A DNA stretch of 16,571 nt from Hyphomicrobiaceae bacterium UBA4460 (lineage in GTDB: Bacteria; Pseudomonadota; Alphaproteobacteria; Rhizobiales; Methyloligellaceae), in contig DGOS01000106.1 in assembly GCA_002390155.1 (NCBI GenBank), positions 1-16,571 of the forward strand, given 5' to 3'. Position numbers and translations under genes: made by a program. Positions 14,858 to 16,571 of the stretch are shown in pieces; positions within the stretch are counted from its first letter, which is position 1, and every line of letters begins with the position of its first letter. The notes below the pieces were generated by a model. That model ran no database searches and was not told where the DNA came from. It saw nothing but the letters and a program-made list of their open reading frames with translations.

Positions 14858-15238
14858 ATGGGGCAGATCAGTGTCACGCTGAACGGTCGTAACTATCGAC
14901 TGGAATGCAGCGAAGGTGAAGAGGCTCATCTTCTCGAGCTTGCCGAGTACCTCGGTTCGCATGTCGACGAGATGCGTCGGAAGTTCGGCCAAGTCGGCGA
15001 CGATCGCTTGATCCTCATGGCATCGCTGGTGGTGACCGACGAGCTCTGGGAATTGCGCCGCGAAATCGAAAACATGAAGACCGCGTTGGCCGAAGCACGC
15101 CGGGACAAGTCGGCATCCGACGAGACGGCGAAGCATATGCAGGCGGACCTGTCCGCCCGGATCGACGCGGCAGCCGAACGGCTCGAGGGGCTCAATGCCG
15201 AGCTTTCCAAAGGCGGGCGCGCGTCGGACGGCCGCTAG
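14858..15238 (+). CDS. zapA: Cell division protein ZapA
   Basis: The 126-residue product begins MGQISVTLNGRNYRLECSEG and has EEAHLLELAEYLGSHVDEMR and DDRLILMASLVVTDELWELR, the full ZapA globular head pattern, followed by a C-terminal coiled coil (about 60-118). ZapA binds and bundles FtsZ filaments at the division septum as a tetramer. The length is typical of alphaproteobacterial ZapA. GGAGGTTC stands directly before the ATG. It is followed by the 6S RNA region, the arrangement also known from E. coli (zapA-ssrS). Confidence 0.95.
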   Translation: MGQISVTLNGRNYRLECSEGEEAHLLELAEYLGSHVDEMRRKFGQVGDDRLILMASLVVTDELWELRREIENMKTALAEARRDKSASDETAKHMQADLSARIDAAAERLEGLNAELSKGGRASDGR

Positions 15239-15245
15239 CGGTTCT

Positions 15246-15405
15246 GAAAGATTTCTTCCATAGTCAGCTCTTGGCGGGCTGCGTGGTGCGTTAGGAGCAT
15301 TTATTCCAGGGCCCTATAAGATTCTACGGGAGCTGACCCTGACGAGGACCGTGGTCTTTGTTACTCGGCGCCCACCTACTTTAAGTAGGGACACCGGAAT
15401 CTTCG
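15246..15405 (+). ncRNA. ssrS: 6S RNA (approximate ends)
   Basis: The segment after zapA has no reading frame but folds as 6S RNA should. A closing stem pairs AAGATTTC (15248-15255) with GGAATCTT (15396-15403). An inner helix pairs GTCAGCTCTTG (15263-15273) with CGGGAGCTGAC (15327-15337), eight Watson-Crick pairs extended by G-U pairs. The 3' strand of the central region carries a small hairpin CCTACT-TTA-AGTAGG (15375-15389), as does E. coli 6S RNA. The total of about 160 nt is the usual size. 6S RNA mimics an open promoter and sequesters sigma-70 RNA polymerase in stationary phase. Ends are estimated from the outer stem; no promoter was identified for it, and it may begin within the zapA transcript. 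Confidence 0.8.
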
Positions 15406-15435
15406 CTCCGACGGCCAACGCGGCTCTGCCAAACT

Positions 15436-15463
15436 TTGCACGCACGGTGCAATTCTGTATTGA
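15436..15463 (+). promoter_or_regulatory. Promoter with overlapping inverted repeat, for the YmdB-type gene
   Basis: TTGCAC (15436-15441), a 16-bp spacer and TATTGA (15458-15463) make a fair sigma-70 promoter 37 bp before the start codon at 15500. The -35 is one arm of a perfect inverted repeat TTGCAC-N5-GTGCAA (15436-15452), which could be a repressor operator. It lies 3' of the 6S RNA. Confidence 0.5.
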
Positions 15464-15499
15464 CCCCCCGATGATCCATCTTCAGCAAGCCGATTTCCC

Positions 15500-16330
15500 A
15501 TGCGCATTCTGTTCCTAGGCGACGTTGTCGGCCGGTCCGGGCGCGCGGCGGTGCTGGAGACATTGCCGAAATTGCGTGAGCGCTACCGCGCCGACTTCGT
15601 CGTCGTGAACGGCGAGAACTCGGCCGGCGGGTTCGGCATCTCCGAAGCGATCTTTAATGAGTTGCTCGATGCGGGCGCCGACGTGGTGACCACGGGCAAC
15701 CATGTTTGGGATCAGCGCGAAGCGCTCGTCTTCATTGAGCGCCATGACCGTCTCTTACGGCCCGTCAACTTTCCGGCCGGCACGCCGGGTCGGGGCGCTG
15801 GCTTGTTCAAGGCCGCGAACGGCATGGACGTGCTGGTGGTCAACGCGCAAGGGCGCGTGTTCATGGCCGATCTCGACGATCCGTTCCGCGCGGTGGAGCA
15901 GGAACTCAGCGCTTGCGGTCTGAAATCCGGCACGGACGCGATCCTGATCGATTTCCACGCCGAGGCCACGTCGGAAAAGCAAGCCATGGCGCATTTCGTC
16001 GACGGGCGCGCGACCGCCGTCATCGGCACGCATACGCATGTACCGACCGCAGACGAGTTCGTGCTGAACGGCGGTACCGCCTATATCAGCGACGCCGGCA
16101 TGTGCGGTGATTTCGATTCGATCCTCGGTATGGACAAAGAGGAGCCGATTGCCCGGTTCCTCACCAAGATCCACTCGCGGCGGTTCGCGCCATCGATGGG
16201 CGAGGCAACGGTGTGTGGTGTGGCCATTGAGGTGGACGACGCCACCGGGCTGGCAAAGGCCATCGCGCCGGTGCGGCTTGGCGGACGCCTGTCGCAGGTC
16301 GAGCCTGCGTTCTGGCTCGACCCGGCTTAG
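15500..16330 (+). CDS. YmdB-type metallophosphoesterase (TIGR00282)
   Basis: The 276-residue protein is of the TIGR00282/YmdB family of calcineurin-like phosphoesterases, normal in length. Dimetal-site motifs are complete: GDVVGRSGR (7-15, Asp8), NGENSAGGFGI (37-47, Glu39 and Asn40), TTGNHVWDQ (64-72, Asn67 and His68), DFHAEATSEK (151-160, His153) and GTHTHVPTAD (176-185, His178 and His180), then DAGMCGDFDSILG. B. subtilis YmdB cleaves 2',3'-cyclic nucleotides and cAMP and affects biofilm and motility decisions; the role in Alphaproteobacteria is not settled. The Shine-Dalgarno sequence is weak, but the start MRILFLGDVVG is the family norm. It overlaps the end of the convergent small gene by 4 bp. 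In related genomes I would expect fau between 6S RNA and this gene; it is missing here. Confidence 0.92.
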   Translation: MRILFLGDVVGRSGRAAVLETLPKLRERYRADFVVVNGENSAGGFGISEAIFNELLDAGADVVTTGNHVWDQREALVFIERHDRLLRPVNFPAGTPGRGAGLFKAANGMDVLVVNAQGRVFMADLDDPFRAVEQELSACGLKSGTDAILIDFHAEATSEKQAMAHFVDGRATAVIGTHTHVPTADEFVLNGGTAYISDAGMCGDFDSILGMDKEEPIARFLTKIHSRRFAPSMGEATVCGVAIEVDDATGLAKAIAPVRLGGRLSQVEPAFWLDPA

Positions 16331-16566
16331 GCCGAGCGCCGACTTGGTGTGGCAGTGGCGTGAGGCTCACGGCCCTTCGCCAGAAGGCGCTGGAGGCATC
16401 CAATGGCATCGTCCAGATGCGCCAGCGCACGATCCGTATCGTAGCCCTTTTCGTCGAGCGACAGCCGCGCCCACGCGATGTGATCGGCGGCCTCAGAACA
16501 CAGGTCGGGGAGGCTCAAGGTCTGCTCGGCCGCCTCGCCGGTGGCGGGTTTGTGCATCGGTGTCAT
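16327..16566 (-). CDS. Small helical hypothetical protein
   Basis: A 79-residue product, MTPMHKPATGEAAEQTLSLP then DLCSEAADHIAWARLSLDEK and RALAHLDDAIGCLQRLLAKG, is predicted as two amphipathic helices with a disordered, Arg/Ser-rich end. I do not recognise the family. The alternating hydrophobic pattern, and a stop that sits exactly at the end of the phosphoesterase (convergent, 4-bp TTAG overlap), favour a real gene. The start at 16566 is only 5 bases from the window edge, so the upstream signal cannot be judged; Met4 is an alternative. Confidence 0.5.
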   Translation of the reverse strand: MTPMHKPATGEAAEQTLSLPDLCSEAADHIAWARLSLDEKGYDTDRALAHLDDAIGCLQRLLAKGREPHATATPSRRSA

Positions 16567-16571
16567 GGCCT

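Overview
The window is a compact, GC-rich stretch of an alphaproteobacterial chromosome, most likely order Hyphomicrobiales (Rhizobiales). The evidence is the set of lineage-typical genes: the DUF1013 cell-cycle regulator TrcR, DUF1192, DUF1465, DUF4164, a cysteine-free ribosomal protein L31, and a MotA-like/OmpA-like pair. The genus cannot be fixed from the sequence alone. There is no sign of phage, transposon, CRISPR or recent transfer. It reads as core genome.

Layout. Positions 1-5576 lie on the minus strand: a quinone oxidoreductase of the PIG3 type followed by a large AsmA-family envelope protein (5576 to 1810), then trcR from its own promoter (1783 to 808), then a 29-residue one-helix membrane protein (706-617) and the N-terminal part of an acyl-CoA synthetase that runs off the left edge. 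A near-perfect FNR/FixK-type box (772-785) sits upstream of the small protein. From 5679 to 6706 on the plus strand come DUF1192, a gene-free gap holding what looks like a three-hairpin small RNA with its own terminator (about 5950-6043), and DUF1465. Convergent to this is rpmE. A half-transporter-type ABC exporter (7190-9019, plus) then faces a minus-strand MotA-like/MotB-OmpA-like pair (11074 to 9021).

From 14340 leftward run a degenerate ThiE-like protein translationally coupled to a Sel1-repeat secreted protein, then efp and suhB from a good sigma-70 promoter embedded in the Sel1 stop codon. From 14569 rightward is a division cluster: DUF4164, zapA, a 6S RNA identified by position and by a foldable structure, and a YmdB-type metallophosphoesterase. 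The fau (5-formyltetrahydrofolate cyclo-ligase) gene that I expect next to 6S RNA is absent. A small unknown gene overlaps the end of the phosphoesterase.

Themes. Several genes concern cell cycle and envelope (TrcR, ZapA, AsmA, the stator-like pair, and a possible CtrA box before the small RNA). Translation is represented by L31, EF-P and 6S RNA. The points most worth following are the three-hairpin RNA at 5950-6043, the tiny membrane protein under a FixK-like box, the structured trcR control region, the stator-like pair away from any flagellar gene, and the ThiE-like protein that has lost its family's key motifs.
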